From assembly GCA_944452925.2 (NCBI GenBank), contig OX101822.2, positions 39,195,098-39,259,097 of the forward strand: DNA of 64,000 bases. The letters run 5' to 3'. Positions 22,200-33,763 of the stretch are shown piece by piece. Position numbers and translations under genes: made by a program. The notes beneath the pieces were generated by a model. The model saw only the letters and a program-made list of their open reading frames with translations, was not told the origin of the DNA and searched no databases. Every line of letters begins with the position of its first letter. The stretch's first letter is position 1. Source of the stretch: Chrysolina oricalcia (lineage: Eukaryota > Arthropoda > Insecta > Coleoptera > Chrysomelidae).

Positions 22200-24430
22200 A
22201 TTTCATGGACATTTCGTAATAGCAGTGTTTCTCGAGAGACAATAACATATAAAAAACAAATGAGACACCAAAGTTGATATTCATTAGATTTGGTTTCAAT
22301 TAAATAAGTCTCATGCAGTGTGTTAGCAAGAGAGTTTGTGAGAAATAAATCATAGAGGATAGAAATTTCAGTAAGCAAGTTTGTTAGAAAGATACCCATC
22401 AAAGTCGTTTAATATCCACCAGTTTTCCACTTTGTAAATTCGATAGCTTCGGGGTTTTTTCGAACATGTTGCAAGAGTATATAATCCTCGTTCCTATATG
22501 AAAATGGTGTTTGGTTGCCTATGAGATGATATCTCTAGAGGGACCAAAAAAATCAACCCTCTATAAAATACATCAATTCCGTTGCCATTCTTTATTCACA
22601 TTATTTCCAATGACATCTTGGGCATTTTTCTATAAATTCCATTTAAGTTGTTGTGGAATTCCTCTGAACGTTTTTGATCTGATTTGAGTATTCCTCGAGG
22701 AACCATTACATAATCAGACACCAAATTTAACGTGCGGGTGGAAGGATTCATCAGATTGGTATTCAATTCAACTCAATTCAATTCAATTCAGGTGTTGTGT
22801 TATGTTCCAATTAAGTAAGCTGGTTTGTGGGCGAGATTTCACTGACAAAGACATCAACTTTGACACAAGATTAGGAGATTCATCAGATTAGTTTCCATCA
22901 AACGAAAGGTTCGTGCAGTTTGGTACTATAAAAGTATGTGAGAAATACATCACCAACGAAAGGAATTACTTTAAATGTTAAATATTTTCAAGTGAATCGT
23001 ATGTTATTGCTTCCCAGTGGAAATGAGCCGAAAGACTTGAGGTAATATCGAGAGGAATATTTTCGACTGAACTATGTATCGATTCAGATGTAAAATTTCA
23101 CCAAAATGAATAATATATTCAGATCATTTTTGTTGAAATTGCTTATAGCCAAAGCACCATTTACAAACTCACCAAACTCACTCAAATAAATAGTTCCAGA
23201 TGATTTTGGCTGGAAACACTACTACGCATGCCCCGTGTGAATACATATTTTCCTTCGAATTGACAAAAAAAAATTAAACAATAGTGATCATCGAAGAAGA
23301 AGTTCAGAATTGGTTTTCTCTTCAAAATTATCTATTGCCAAAAAGTCCACTGCTTGAATAGCTGAAGAGGTAATTCCTTCTATCGAAAAAACGGAGTTAT
23401 ACAGCGAATTGGAGTTTTAATAATATTCCTCCAAAAACACTCGAAGACATAGCCTGTGCGGGTGGAAAATGGTTGTAATTATTATTATTTGCCAGGGCGC
23501 ACCAAGTCGACTTATTCACTTTACAGCTGTAGGAAAACTCGGATAACTTATCCCACCACCATTACAAAAACGAACATGTGAATTACAAGAACAAAATCAA
23601 ATATATCAAAATATCAATGTGGACTTGAGAATTCAAGCTAAAAGAACCATGTACCAATTTGTTATTCAAGGATTAGCACAATGAAAATTAGGTAGTTCAG
23701 ACGAAATATACATGAAGTTGATAGTAGAATAGTTCCAGAATCGTCAAATCAACCAAAAAAAAGACTTGTTATGAATATGTGCCAAACCGAAATAACTCTT
23801 TGAAGGAAATGCGGGATCACATCATACAACAATATCAAGAAATTCCTTGGGGAAAGAAAGGTGCATGACAAAACAATACGGATAGTTGAAATGTGCTAAA
23901 AAATTTTCTTTCAAATACACCACTCCGATAAAGAGTCTTCGGAACAAAATTCAAGAGTTGCATTATCACCGATGTTACGGCTTTAAGTTTGTCAACCGTA
24001 CAAAGACAGAAATCGAATGTTTGAGTAAAGAAGTCTAACATAAAAAATGTTGGAATAATTGTGAATATTTCTTTCAAGTGTCGAAATTTGAAAGTAATCT
24101 CGAGATTTCACGGCTGAGAAGATTATTCTGTTTCAACTCAACAAGCATTGTGGTATATGTTTCAGTGGAGTGAGTTGGTGCATGAGCAAGATTTCATCGA
24201 CGAAGGCACCAAATTTGATGTGTGTTAGTAGACAAATTTGTGAGAAATATATCACCGACGAGAGAATCTTCTTCAATAAGTATCAAGATGACTTGAAATA
24301 TTTCCAAGTGAATTGTAACAGTTGTCCATAGGTAGATTTCATGGGCGGAAAGACAATTCGCTTTCAATTCAACATTGTGTTATGGTTGAAATGTACATAT
24401 CAAAGTCGGAGGTGAGCTTCTGAATCACCT
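22200..24430. repeat. Diverged repeats of inner palindrome arm, left
   Basis: Related segments recur several times at irregular spacing: a GTGAGAAAT(A)CATCAC-type motif, a TTGATGAAATCTC-type motif, a GTTGAATTGAAAG-type motif and AATTCAATTCAA runs, suggesting an old expansion of a unit of roughly 250-350 bp. Open frames here (up to 85 codons) are matched in the opposite arm and show no recognised domain. Mirrored at about 24790-27010. Confidence 0.45.
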
Positions 24431-24565
24431 GGCGGCTGTCAAATTCGGTATACCGGGTGAACGAACGCAACATTTAAGAGAAAAAAACATGGCTGCCTGT
24501 CAAATGTCATGAGACAGAGAAAAAACACAGCTTTTAAGAGGAAAAAAATATGGCTGCTGCTTGTC

Positions 24566-24628
24566 TCCGTGAAGAATTATACCCCCAATGAAACGTTTTT
24601 TCATTGCCTCATTTTCCACCAGACATTT
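24566..24628. other. Spacer at the centre of the giant palindrome
   Basis: The arms meet at CTTGTC (24560-24565) and GACAAG (24629-24634). The 63-bp spacer contains its own small hairpin: CAATGAAA at 24586-24593 and TTTCATTG at 24599-24606 around a 5-base loop. A second hairpin (TCTGTTGGTG with CACCAACAGA), found only in the right arm, lies at about 24770-24800. Confidence 0.8.
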
Positions 24629-24789
24629 GACAAGCAGCAGCCATATTTTTTTCCTCTTAAAAGCTGTGTTTTTTCTCTGTCTCATGACATTTGACAGGCA
24701 GCCATGTTTTTTTCTCTTAAATGTTGCGTTCGTTCACCCGGTATACCGAATTTGACAGCCGCCAGGTGATTCTGTTGGTGTGCGTGCGC

Positions 24790-27010
24790 ACCAACAGAAG
24801 CTCACCTCCGACTTTGATATGTACATTTCAACCATAACACAATGTTGAATTGAAAGCGAATTGTCTTTCCGCCCATGAAATCTACCTATGGACAACTGTT
24901 ACAATTCACTTGGAAATATTTCAAGTCATCTTGATACTTATTGAAGAAGATTCTCTCGTCGGTGATATATTTCTCACAAATTTGTCTACTAACACACATC
25001 AAATTTGGTGCCTTCGTCGATGAAATCTTGCTCATGCACCAACTCACTCCACTGAAACATATACCACAATGCTTGTTGAGTTGAAACAGAATAATCTTCT
25101 CAGCCGTGAAATCTCGAGATTACTTTCAAATTTCGACACTTGAAAGAAATATTCACAATTATTCCAACATTTTTTATGTTAGACTTCTTTACTCAAACAT
25201 TCGATTTCTGTCTTTGTACGGTTGACAAACTTAAAGCCGTAACATCGGTGATAATGCAACTCTTGAATTTTGTTCCGAAGACTCTTTATCGGAGTGGTGT
25301 ATTTGAAAGAAATTTTTTTAGCACATTTCAACTATCCGTATTGTTTTGTCATGCACCTTTCTTTCCCCAAGGAATTTCTTGATATTGTTGTATGATGTGA
25401 TCCCGCATTTCCTTCAAAGAGTTATTTCGGTTTGGCACATATTCATAACAAGTCTTTTTTTTGGTTGATTTGACGATTCTGGAACTATTCTACTATCAAC
25501 TTCATGTATATTTCGTCTGAACTACCTAATTTTCATTGTGCTAATCCTTGAATAACAAATTGTTACATGGTTCTTTTAGCTTGAATTCTCAAGTCCTCAT
25601 TGATATTTTGATATATTTGATTTTGTTCTTGTAATTCACATGTTCGTTTTTGTAATGGTGGTGGGATAAGTTATCCGAGTTTTCCTACAGCTGTAATGTG
25701 AATAAGTCGACTTGGTGCGCCCTGGCAAATAATAATAATTACATCCATTTTCCACCCGCACAGGCTATGTCTTCGAGTGTTTTTGGAGGAATATTATTAA
25801 AACTCCAATTCGCTGTATAACTCCGTTTTTTCGATAGAAGGAATTACCTCTTCAGCTATTCAAGCAGTGGCAATAGATAATTTTGAAGAGAAAACCAATT
25901 CTGAACTTCTTCTTCGATGATCACTATTGTTTAATTTTTTTTGTCAATTCGAAGGAAAATATGTATTCACACGGGGCATGCGTAGTAGTGTTTCCAGCCA
26001 AAATCATCTGGAACTATTTATTTGAGTGAGTTTGGTGAGTTTGTAAATGGTGCTTTGGCTATAAGCAATTTCAACAAAAATGATCTGAATATATTATTCA
26101 TTTTGGTGAAATTTTACATCTGAATCGATACATAGTTCAGTCGAAAATATTCCTCTCGATATTACCTCAAGTCTTTCGGCTCATTTCCACTGGGAAGCAA
26201 TAACATACGATTCACTTGAAAATATTTAACATTTAAAGTAATTCCTTTCGTTGGTGATGTATTTCTCACATACTTTTATAGTACCAAACTGCACGAACCT
26301 TTCGTTTGATGGAAACTAATCTGATGAATCTCCTAATCTTGTGTCAAAGTTGATGTCTTTGTCAGTGAAATCTCGCCCACAAACCAGCTTACTTAATTGG
26401 AACATAACACAACACCTGAATTGAATTGAATTGAGTTGAATTGAATACCAATCTGATGAATCCTTCCACCCGCACGTTAAATTTGGTGTCTGATTATGTA
26501 ATGGTTCCTCGAGGAATACTCAAATCAGATCAAAAACGTTCAGAGGAATTCCACAACAACTTAAATGGAATTTATAGAAAAATGCCCAAGATGTCATTGG
26601 AAATAATGTGAATAAAGAATGGCAACGGAATTGATGTATTTTATAGAGGGTTGATTTTTTTGGTCCCTCTAGAGATATCATCTCATAGGCAACCAAACAC
26701 CATTTTCATATAGGAACGAGGATTATATACTCTTGCAACATGTTCGAAAAAACCCCGAAGCTATCGAATTTACAAAGTGGAAAACTGGTGGATATTAAAC
26801 GACTTTGATGGGTATCTTTCTAACAAACTTGCTTACTGAAATTTCTATCCTCTATGATTTATTTCTCACAAACTCTCTTGCTAACACACTGCATGAGACT
26901 TATTTAATTGAAACCAAATCTAATGAATATCAACTTTGGTGTCTCATTTGTTTTTTATATGTTATTGTCTCTCGAGAAACACTGCTATTACGAAATGTCC
27001 ATGAAATTGT
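24790..27010. repeat. Diverged repeats of inner palindrome arm, right
   Basis: Reverse complement of 22200-24430, with scattered substitutions and a few small indels. No gene recognised. Confidence 0.45.
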
Positions 27011-27176
27011 TCCTTGAATGCATCTTTTCCCATCGTTCCATGACTTTTTTTTTCACCTCAATTTTTCATTTTGAACCTCGTTGGCATTTTATTTTTCACG
27101 TTACCTTTTCGTTTCATTGCGATTCGTTTTATTCAACACGTCAAGTCAGACACATAGGTTATTAGTTGTTGTTCTC

Positions 27177-27977
27177 TATATTTCGTAGTATTATTATTAT
27201 TTTCACGACGCGACGTTTCGTTCAATGCATTGATCTCTAAACCTGTCGAACGCGTAATTTATGCGCTTTCTCTATTTCTCATAACCACAATTATTTTTAT
27301 GATTTCATTAATTCATTTTTGCTTCCTTTCATTTCATATCGTTTTGTTTCTTCCAACGCGTCAAGCTTGATACCCGTCGGACGCCTACGGTATATGACGT
27401 CGACCGCATTTTTATTATCATTGTCATTATTTTCATAACTTTTTGTGTCGTTTCGTTTCATTCAAATCATCGAATTTGATACCTTCCATATTTATTTCAA
27501 CCTCTACATTTATTACTATTATTATTTTCATAATTTCTTTGATTCATCCCGTTTCATTTCGTTACTTCTGATGCGTTGAGCTTGAAATCTGCCGCAAGCA
27601 TAATTTATTAACAGCCTTCTATACTGTATAATATGATGTCTTCTACATTTTTTATTATTATCATCATTATTTTCTTGATTTTTTGTGTCGTTTCATCGTT
27701 TCATCCAAATCGTTGAATTTGATCCCTTCCATACGTATATTTCAATGCGCTGACCTCTATATTTATTACTATTATCATTTTCATAATTTCATTGATTCAT
27801 CCCGTTTCATTTCATTTCTTCTGACGCGTCAAGCTTGAAATCTGCCGCAAACATAATTTATGTACAGTCGTCCATACTTTATATGACGTCATCTAATTTC
27901 TTTTATAATTATTACCACTATTTTCATGTCATTTTGTGTTGTTTTCGTTTGATCCAAATCATCGAATTTGATTTTTT
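27177..27977. repeat. Degenerate tandem repeat, about 240 bp, right arm
   Basis: Mirror of 21230-22030; a few substitutions are visible between the arms (for example GATGCGTTGAGC here against the expected GACGCGTTGAGC). Confidence 0.7.
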
Positions 27978-28511
27978 TATACAAATATTGTATCATGTCC
28001 CGATAAAGGTTTATTATCTGATTTGAAAGCTGTACTTTTGAGAGTGATTCCCATTTATGAATATATGTTTATATAAAAAATTATTGTAGATAAAATAATT
28101 AACCAATAATGACGGCACCATGCCTCACAGCTAAAATTTTTATGAAAATTTCACTCAATCACATTTCAGATAATTAAACACATATGGCGAAAATGTTATC
28201 TTATTTTGAAATTAGACTCTAATAATTTGTAAAAACCCCTATATTTAATAAAACTGACTATCTCAAAAAAAAATCATAATGGACTTATGTATCCTAAACG
28301 GACATTATTCAAAATGAACATTGTGAAAATCGACAACACGAAATAAATTTCTGTAGATGCTAACTGAAGTAAAATGAATAATAATACTCATAATTTCCTG
28401 TATAAATTCAAGATATGAAATATAAACGCCTATCGCCCTAAACCACACAATGGTGATAACTCCAATAATAAAACACGATATTTGCTGAAATTATGTTTTC
28501 TCGACTGAATG

Positions 28512-29006
28512 ATCAATTATTGTCATCTTTAGACTACGTTGCTACATGATTAACTGAAACCCACTTACCTCAAAATCCTCTGTGCATAATCCATATTTTA
28601 TTGAATTACAAACTACACATACTTAAAATGATGCCGGTACTGGTCACAAAATAACTATGAATAACATTTTCATTTCTGGGTTTTCGCTCACAGGAAATGC
28701 GATAATAACTCAACGGGAAGTACGTCGGTTGTAAAAATCGAGTTTTGTTTTGTGCCTCTGAGATCCTTTCTGTGGCCACTATCACCATACACGAAATCAC
28801 GAAAACTCATGCTTTTTTATGGATTATTCAATAGAAATAATCTCTACCGACCGAAGATCTTACCTTTTTTACGTCCACGACGTAAGCTCAACATGTAGTC
28901 ATACTCATTTTTGCGTGAATTGCGCTTTTGAAATTTCAATTTTGAACGTAATAAACGTATATTTTGGTCATATTATTTGAGTGAATTGACGTTTATCTTA
29001 TTTGTA
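28512..29006. other. About 495 bp present only in the right arm
   Basis: The left arm runs directly from the complement of CTCGACTGAATG to the complement of CGTGTAAAAACG. In the right arm about 495 bp separate these motifs. The last part contains GAATTGACGTTTAT-type motifs like those flanking it, so a deletion in the left arm between short repeats is at least as likely as an insertion here. Minus-strand frames include a 64-codon stretch with no recognised homology. Confidence 0.7.
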
Positions 29007-29165
29007 GCGTGTAAAAACGTCCATTTTAAACAATTTAGAAATATCAAATCTACATAAGAAATACATGTAAACGTGTATATTGTTTGCCTTAATTTTCGTC
29101 ATAATAATTAATGCGAAAACGGCTATTTTTGTACGTATTTTTGCGTGAATTGACGTTTGTATTTT

Positions 29166-29873
29166 TTATCTTTTTTGAAACGCGTAAAACGTATATTCTG
29201 TGAACATGCTCCAATCGAATTTACCTGCTCTGATCAGTTTATTGGAAAACTCGTTGAATTCATAAAATGTATCATTGCTGAAGAAATAAATATTTCCATT
29301 CGTGAATCTAAAAGCATTTGTGATGATGTTTGTTGGTACGCCTGGAAACTTTTCGCTGATGAAGCCATGTTTCACATCCCCACAATCACTGAGCTCTGCA
29401 TACAAATCATCATATAGAATATAAGTTTTGCCTCTATATGAGCAAAACATAGCACTGATTCTTGCATTTTTGGAGATTCCAAATTCATCGATGGATTTAT
29501 CCACAGAACGTTGTTTGAAAGTAGGAAAATCTATTACGCTAACACGTTTATCATTAAAAATGACGACCTCATCATTTGGTTTCTGATATATGTGTGATAT
29601 ATTAAGGTTTGTATAATCTGAGATTTTCTTTGGGCTCAATAACTGTGCTTTTTGATTCTCGAACCCCAACTTCACAATCCACACCAATCCTTTGGAAAAA
29701 ATGAACATGTGATTGTTTGATGTAATTAACATTTGATCGGGGTATTTGATTTTACATAAACTTCTTTTAGAGTCAAGCTCTGGTGTTGTTGGTGTCCTGA
29801 GTGGTGTTGTTGTCTTGGATAGCGTTGTGGTCGATTTTGTTGTAAAAGTTGTTGTCTTGGATGATGCCCCATA
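29166..29873 (-). CDS. Hemopexin-like domain segment, right-arm copy
   Basis: Exact mirror of 19829-20536, with the same 188-residue translation from the internal ATG and the same Thr-rich stretch before it. The two copies point toward each other across the palindrome centre. The absence of amino-acid differences over the propeller, while other arm frames differ, may mean selection, recent gene conversion or chance. Whether either copy is transcribed cannot be seen from the sequence; no splice sites or promoter could be assigned with confidence. Confidence 0.65.
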   Translation of the reverse strand, partial: YGASSKTTTFTTKSTTTLSKTTTPLRTPTTPELDSKRSLCKIKYPDQMLITSNNHMFIFSKGLVWIVKLGFENQKAQLLSPKKISDYTNLNISHIYQKPNDEVVIFNDKRVSVIDFPTFKQRSVDKSIDEFGISKNARISAMFCSYRGKTYILYDDLYAELSDCGDVKHGFISEKFPGVPTNIITNAFRFTNGNIYFFSNDTFYEFNEFSNKLIRAGKFDWSMFTEYTFYAFQKR

Positions 29874-30351
29874 TCACTTTTCATTACTTCATTATTATTA
29901 ATATGGGAGGGTGTTTGGATATTGCTGCTGCTGCGATGTTCAAGCTCCTGTTCCATGTTTTTACTTTGTGTTCGATGCAACATATTGAATGCATCTGAAT
30001 TCTCTACATTCCATCAAGTCTATACATAACTAAACCATACTGTGACAAACCGAACCATACCGAACATACCCATACTGCACCATACGGTGACAAACCGAAC
30101 CATACCGAACATACCCATACTTTGACATCCAGCAAAATGTTTTTCCTCTTGAATGGTAAGTTTTGGAGCACCCTGTATACCATTTAACAAGCAACCGTCA
30201 TGTTTTTCATCTTAAATGATGTATTTTAACGCATCTTGTTGTTTTTTCTCCCAAAAATGTGTTTTGACACACCCTGTATAACATTTAACAAGTAGCCACC
30301 ATGTTTCTTTTTTACCTATAACTTAAATTGGTTAATTTGAAACTCTAAAAC

Positions 30352-30852
30352 ACGCACAAAATGTGGTCAAAACTGACGTTTTTCGCATTCGAAAAAAACA
30401 TATGAAATTTCAAACGCTGAATTACATAAAATATGTAACGAAAAACATGCGTTTCCGTGTTCCAAAAAACAGTCTAAAATCAAACCATGTTTACATGTTA
30501 TTCTTATGGACAATAGGCATTTCAAAATTGCTTAAAATGGTCGTTTTCGCGTTCCAAAAAACAACTAAAATTTGAAACGCTTAAACACATAAAAAATGCA
30601 ATGAAAACATGCGTTTTCGTGTTCCAAAAAACAACTAAAATTACGAACGCCAAAAATACACTTTTACATGTAATTCTTATGGACAAAAGGCATTTCAAAA
30701 TTGCTCAAAATGTTCGTTTTCGCGTTCGAAAAAACAACTAAAATTTGAAACGCTGAAACACGTAAAAATGCAACGAAAATAGACGTTTTCGTGTTCCAAA
30801 AAACAAGTAAAATTAGAAGCGTTAAAACACATTAAAAAGTGGTCACAATAAG
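30352..30852. repeat. Degenerate tandem repeat, right-arm mirror of 18850-19350
   Basis: Reverse complement of the left-arm block with isolated substitutions. Confidence 0.7.
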
Positions 30853-31582
30853 CGTTTTATAAGGTTAGTTCATTCTGGTTTGATCAGAAAATACATAGAC
30901 GTCTGATGTAATTCAATCTCTCTGTATGGGTGAGTAGTTGTTTTCTACAATACACACACACATATGTAATTCAATCTTATACTTTAAAAAAATCGTGCTG
31001 CCTAACTCCGCCTGATGATGATGGATAGTGAAAACGAAACAAAGACACATATATTGAGTGGCATTCTGAATGAAAAATGACAAACTTTTACGAATCAGCT
31101 TCTAAGATTTAAGCAATAAGTATATAACACATTAATATGTGCGGTTTACGGCCCTTATGGCAGTTGATGTACGCAAATTCTATTATTTTCTTGATCTCCC
31201 ATGAAAGTTGTTTTCTTAGAGTACCCGCACGTTTCTGTAACTTTACTAATAACGAAGATAGCCTCCTATGCCGATTTGACCTCGGAAAATGATTAAAAAT
31301 GTTTCTTGACATCCAAACGAACCTATTGATACCAAAATCATCCGAATCGGACGACCGGAAGTGCCATTTCCGGTTTGGACCGGAAGTAGCAATTTTATTG
31401 CAGATTTGGACTCTCCCCGATGTGGGTAATCCGAATTTACTATTACTTTTCTTCTATCTTAATTTTTTGAAACCGGAAGTGCTTATTTTTTGATGATTCG
31501 TACAGATCCAAAATATCATTGATGTATATATTGAACGACAGATGGCTCTGATGTATTCCTTGAAAACGAATTGGTATCGCAC

Positions 31583-32738
31583 TTTAAAAATGACGGACCC
31601 CGTCACGATGCACGTTTATGAGACACCCTGTATATATTTTTTGTCTCAACTGGCACGTTGGTACACCTGGTATATATTTTTTTCTTAAATGCCAAACCCC
31701 ATCATGATGCACGTTTATGAGACACCCTGTATTTATTTATTTTTTGTTTACATCATTTATTGGTACACCCTGTATAGATTTTGACAAAAAGACGCCATGT
31801 TTTTTTCTGTCAAATGATAAATGTTTTTCTCCTAATTGACTGTTTTGAAACACCCTGTATACCATTTACCGAGCAGCTGCCATGTTTTTTTCTCTTAAAT
31901 GCCAAGTTGGTACACCCTGTATGGTAGCAGCCATGTTTTTTCTCTTAAATACTATGATGGTACACCCTGTATGGCAGCAGCCATGTTTTTTTCTCTTAAA
32001 TACTATGATGGTACACCCTGTATGGTATCAGCCATGTTTTTTTCTCTTAATCGATGTTTTTTGAGACACCCGGTATACCAAATTTGACAGCCGCCATGTT
32101 TTTTCTCTTAATCGATGTATTTTGAGACATCCTGTATACCAAATTTGACAGCTGCCATGTTTTTTTCTGTCTCATGTCATTTGACAGGCAGCCATGTTTT
32201 TTTCTCTTAAATGTTGTGTTGGTTCACCCGGTATACCAATTTTCATAGCTGCCATGTTTTTTTCTCTTAAATGCCAAGTTGGTACACCCTGTATGGTAGC
32301 AGCCATGTTTTTTCTCTTAAATACTATGATGGTACACCCTGTATATATATATATATATATATATTTATGCCAACTGTACTCCCAAATCGCACTTTAAAAA
32401 TGAGGGACCCCGTCACGATGCACGTTTATGAGACACCCTGTATTTATTTTTTTCCTTAAATGGTGTATTTTGTCACACCCTGTATACGTAAAACGAAAAC
32501 TTCTGAATCCCTGCATGCCCCAATGATGCGATGCTCCAATGATGTGATGATTCATTTTTCCGATGTATTTTGAGACATCCTGTATACCATATTTGACAGC
32601 TGCCATGTTTTTTTCTCTATCTCATGTTATTTGATAGGCAGCCATGTTTTTTTCTCTTAAATGTTGTGTTGGTTCACCCGGTATGGCAGCAGCCATGTTT
32701 TTTTCTCTTAAATACTATGATGGTACACCCTGTATATC
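31583..32738. repeat. Array of ACAGGGTGT / AAAACATGGC units, right arm
   Basis: Mirror of the left-arm array, same unit order. A TA-dinucleotide run near 32342-32363 is longer than its left counterpart and accounts for the 11-bp offset between outer and inner parts of the arms. Confidence 0.8.
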
Positions 32739-32902
32739 TTTTTTCTTCCATAATTAAATTTAAAAACCGGCAACGTCCCACCCTCCGTAACTCTACTCCT
32801 TAATTTTAAATCCGGCAACACCCAACGTCACGCGGTGAACCCAGCGACGCTGAGAAGTCGCTACTGCGCATGGTGGGCTAGAACACACGTTGTATCACTA
32901 CT

Positions 32903-32908
32903 AACATG
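32903..32908 (+). repeat. Right 6-bp direct repeat (AACATG) flanking the palindrome
   Basis: Follows CACTACT, the last bases of the palindrome, and matches 16805-16810 in the same orientation. Confidence 0.8.
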
Positions 32909-33305
32909 TAAAATACAAACACGAGCAAACTCGGCAGAACTTTTGGCTTCGAGATATTCAATGAAAGGTTCACACTTAGGTGAAAAGTTAATGAACAGGT
33001 TTTATAAAAATCGCATAATTTGCCTCATCCTGTAAGTATGCACATCATCCATAATCAATTGATATTTTTCAGAGCATATTATACCCAAAAATCAAGAAAA
33101 ATCAACTTACAGGCAGTATTTTCCACAATTGACATTAGACATTCAACCCATTTTTTTAGCTCACCCTGTAGAGCCAGAAAAAAGTCTAATGATGAAAGTT
33201 GCTCCTTGTGACCTCTAGAATGATATATTCAAAAATGAAAGAAATCTGTCAAGCCCCAGGAATACATGTATCCAGTGCCATGTCCTTTCGACACTCTCAA
33301 TAATC

Positions 33306-33720
33306 TTATTTTTTCCAAAACCGGGTTGCATAGAAAGCAGATTTGGTAACTAAAGGACCGTCTGAAATGTTCAGTCTTGAAAGGTCATCGGTACGGTATG
33401 ATATTTTTCTAGAAAGATAAGGAGGCATTTTTTTATTTATAACTTTATGATATAGGATGATACTGTGATGTATTCTTCTATTGTCCATGTTCAACCATCC
33501 GATTTCCCGGAGTTTGCATGAAATGATTTGTCTCCTCCGGATACTGAAAATCAAACGCAGGCACGAATTTTGTATTTTTTGTACTTTTTTTTTTATATTG
33601 GGTGGTTAAATTGGGTCCATAGATGGCATCAGCATAATTGAATATGGAAAGAATCAGTGACTCGCATAGATTTTTTTTTACTTTTGTTGGAAGTGAATGA
33701 CGATTACCATAATTCATTTT
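33306..33720 (-). pseudogene. LINE reverse transcriptase C-terminal fragment
   Basis: Minus-strand frames 33717-33560 and 33554-33306 together give the thumb end of a LINE RT: LPTKVKKNLCESLILSIFNY, DAIYGPNL, then IRRRQIISCKLREIGWLN and PPYLSRKISYRT. A frameshift lies near 33560-33590 in a poly-T run on the plus strand. Only the C-terminal part is present; the upstream RT is absent because a pogo-type fragment follows. Confidence 0.7.
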
Positions 33721-33763
33721 CAGTCTGCTATAGGCAATCGTTCTTCGTCCTCTTCAAAATCGT

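Larger units (their letters stand above)
16811..32902. mobile_element. Giant fold-back element: 16.1-kb palindrome with hemopexin cargo
   Basis: Left arm 16811-24565 and right arm 24629-32902 are reverse complements over their whole length, around a 63-bp spacer. Termini are AGTAGTG and CACTACT, bracketed by the direct repeat AACATG. The arms are nearly identical: two open frames (188 and 85 residues) have the same translation in both arms, while others differ by one or a few residues. Indels exist: about 11 bp in a TA microsatellite, about 495 bp present only in the right arm (28512-29006), and about 23 bp near the centre. Cargo per arm: an array of ACAGGGTGT-containing units, two further tandem-repeat blocks and a hemopexin-like coding segment. 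No transposase, integrase or polymerase was recognised. A 6-bp target duplication and AG-start termini are features described for Polinton/Maverick elements, but none of their genes are here, so class is undetermined. It lies in the 26-kb intron between two lectin exons. Confidence 0.85.

Noticed and set aside
24500..24694. Two overlapping opposite frames at the palindrome centre with the same N-terminal residues
   Set aside because: They are the same arm sequence read from each side; no gene.
16811..32902. Palindrome as a simple assembly or library fold-back artefact
   Set aside because: Not excluded, but independent substitutions, several indels between arms and an exact 6-bp direct repeat at both outer borders make a real insertion more likely.
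16811..32902. Calling the palindrome a Polinton/Maverick
   Set aside because: No polymerase B, integrase, protease or capsid-type gene was found; only the terminal AG and 6-bp duplication fit.
16611..33285. 17-bp match GGACATGGCACTGGATA at 16611-16627 and, inverted, about 33269-33285, just outside the palindrome
   Set aside because: It lies at unequal distances from the ends and is surrounded by unrelated sequence; chance or shared LINE remnants explain it.
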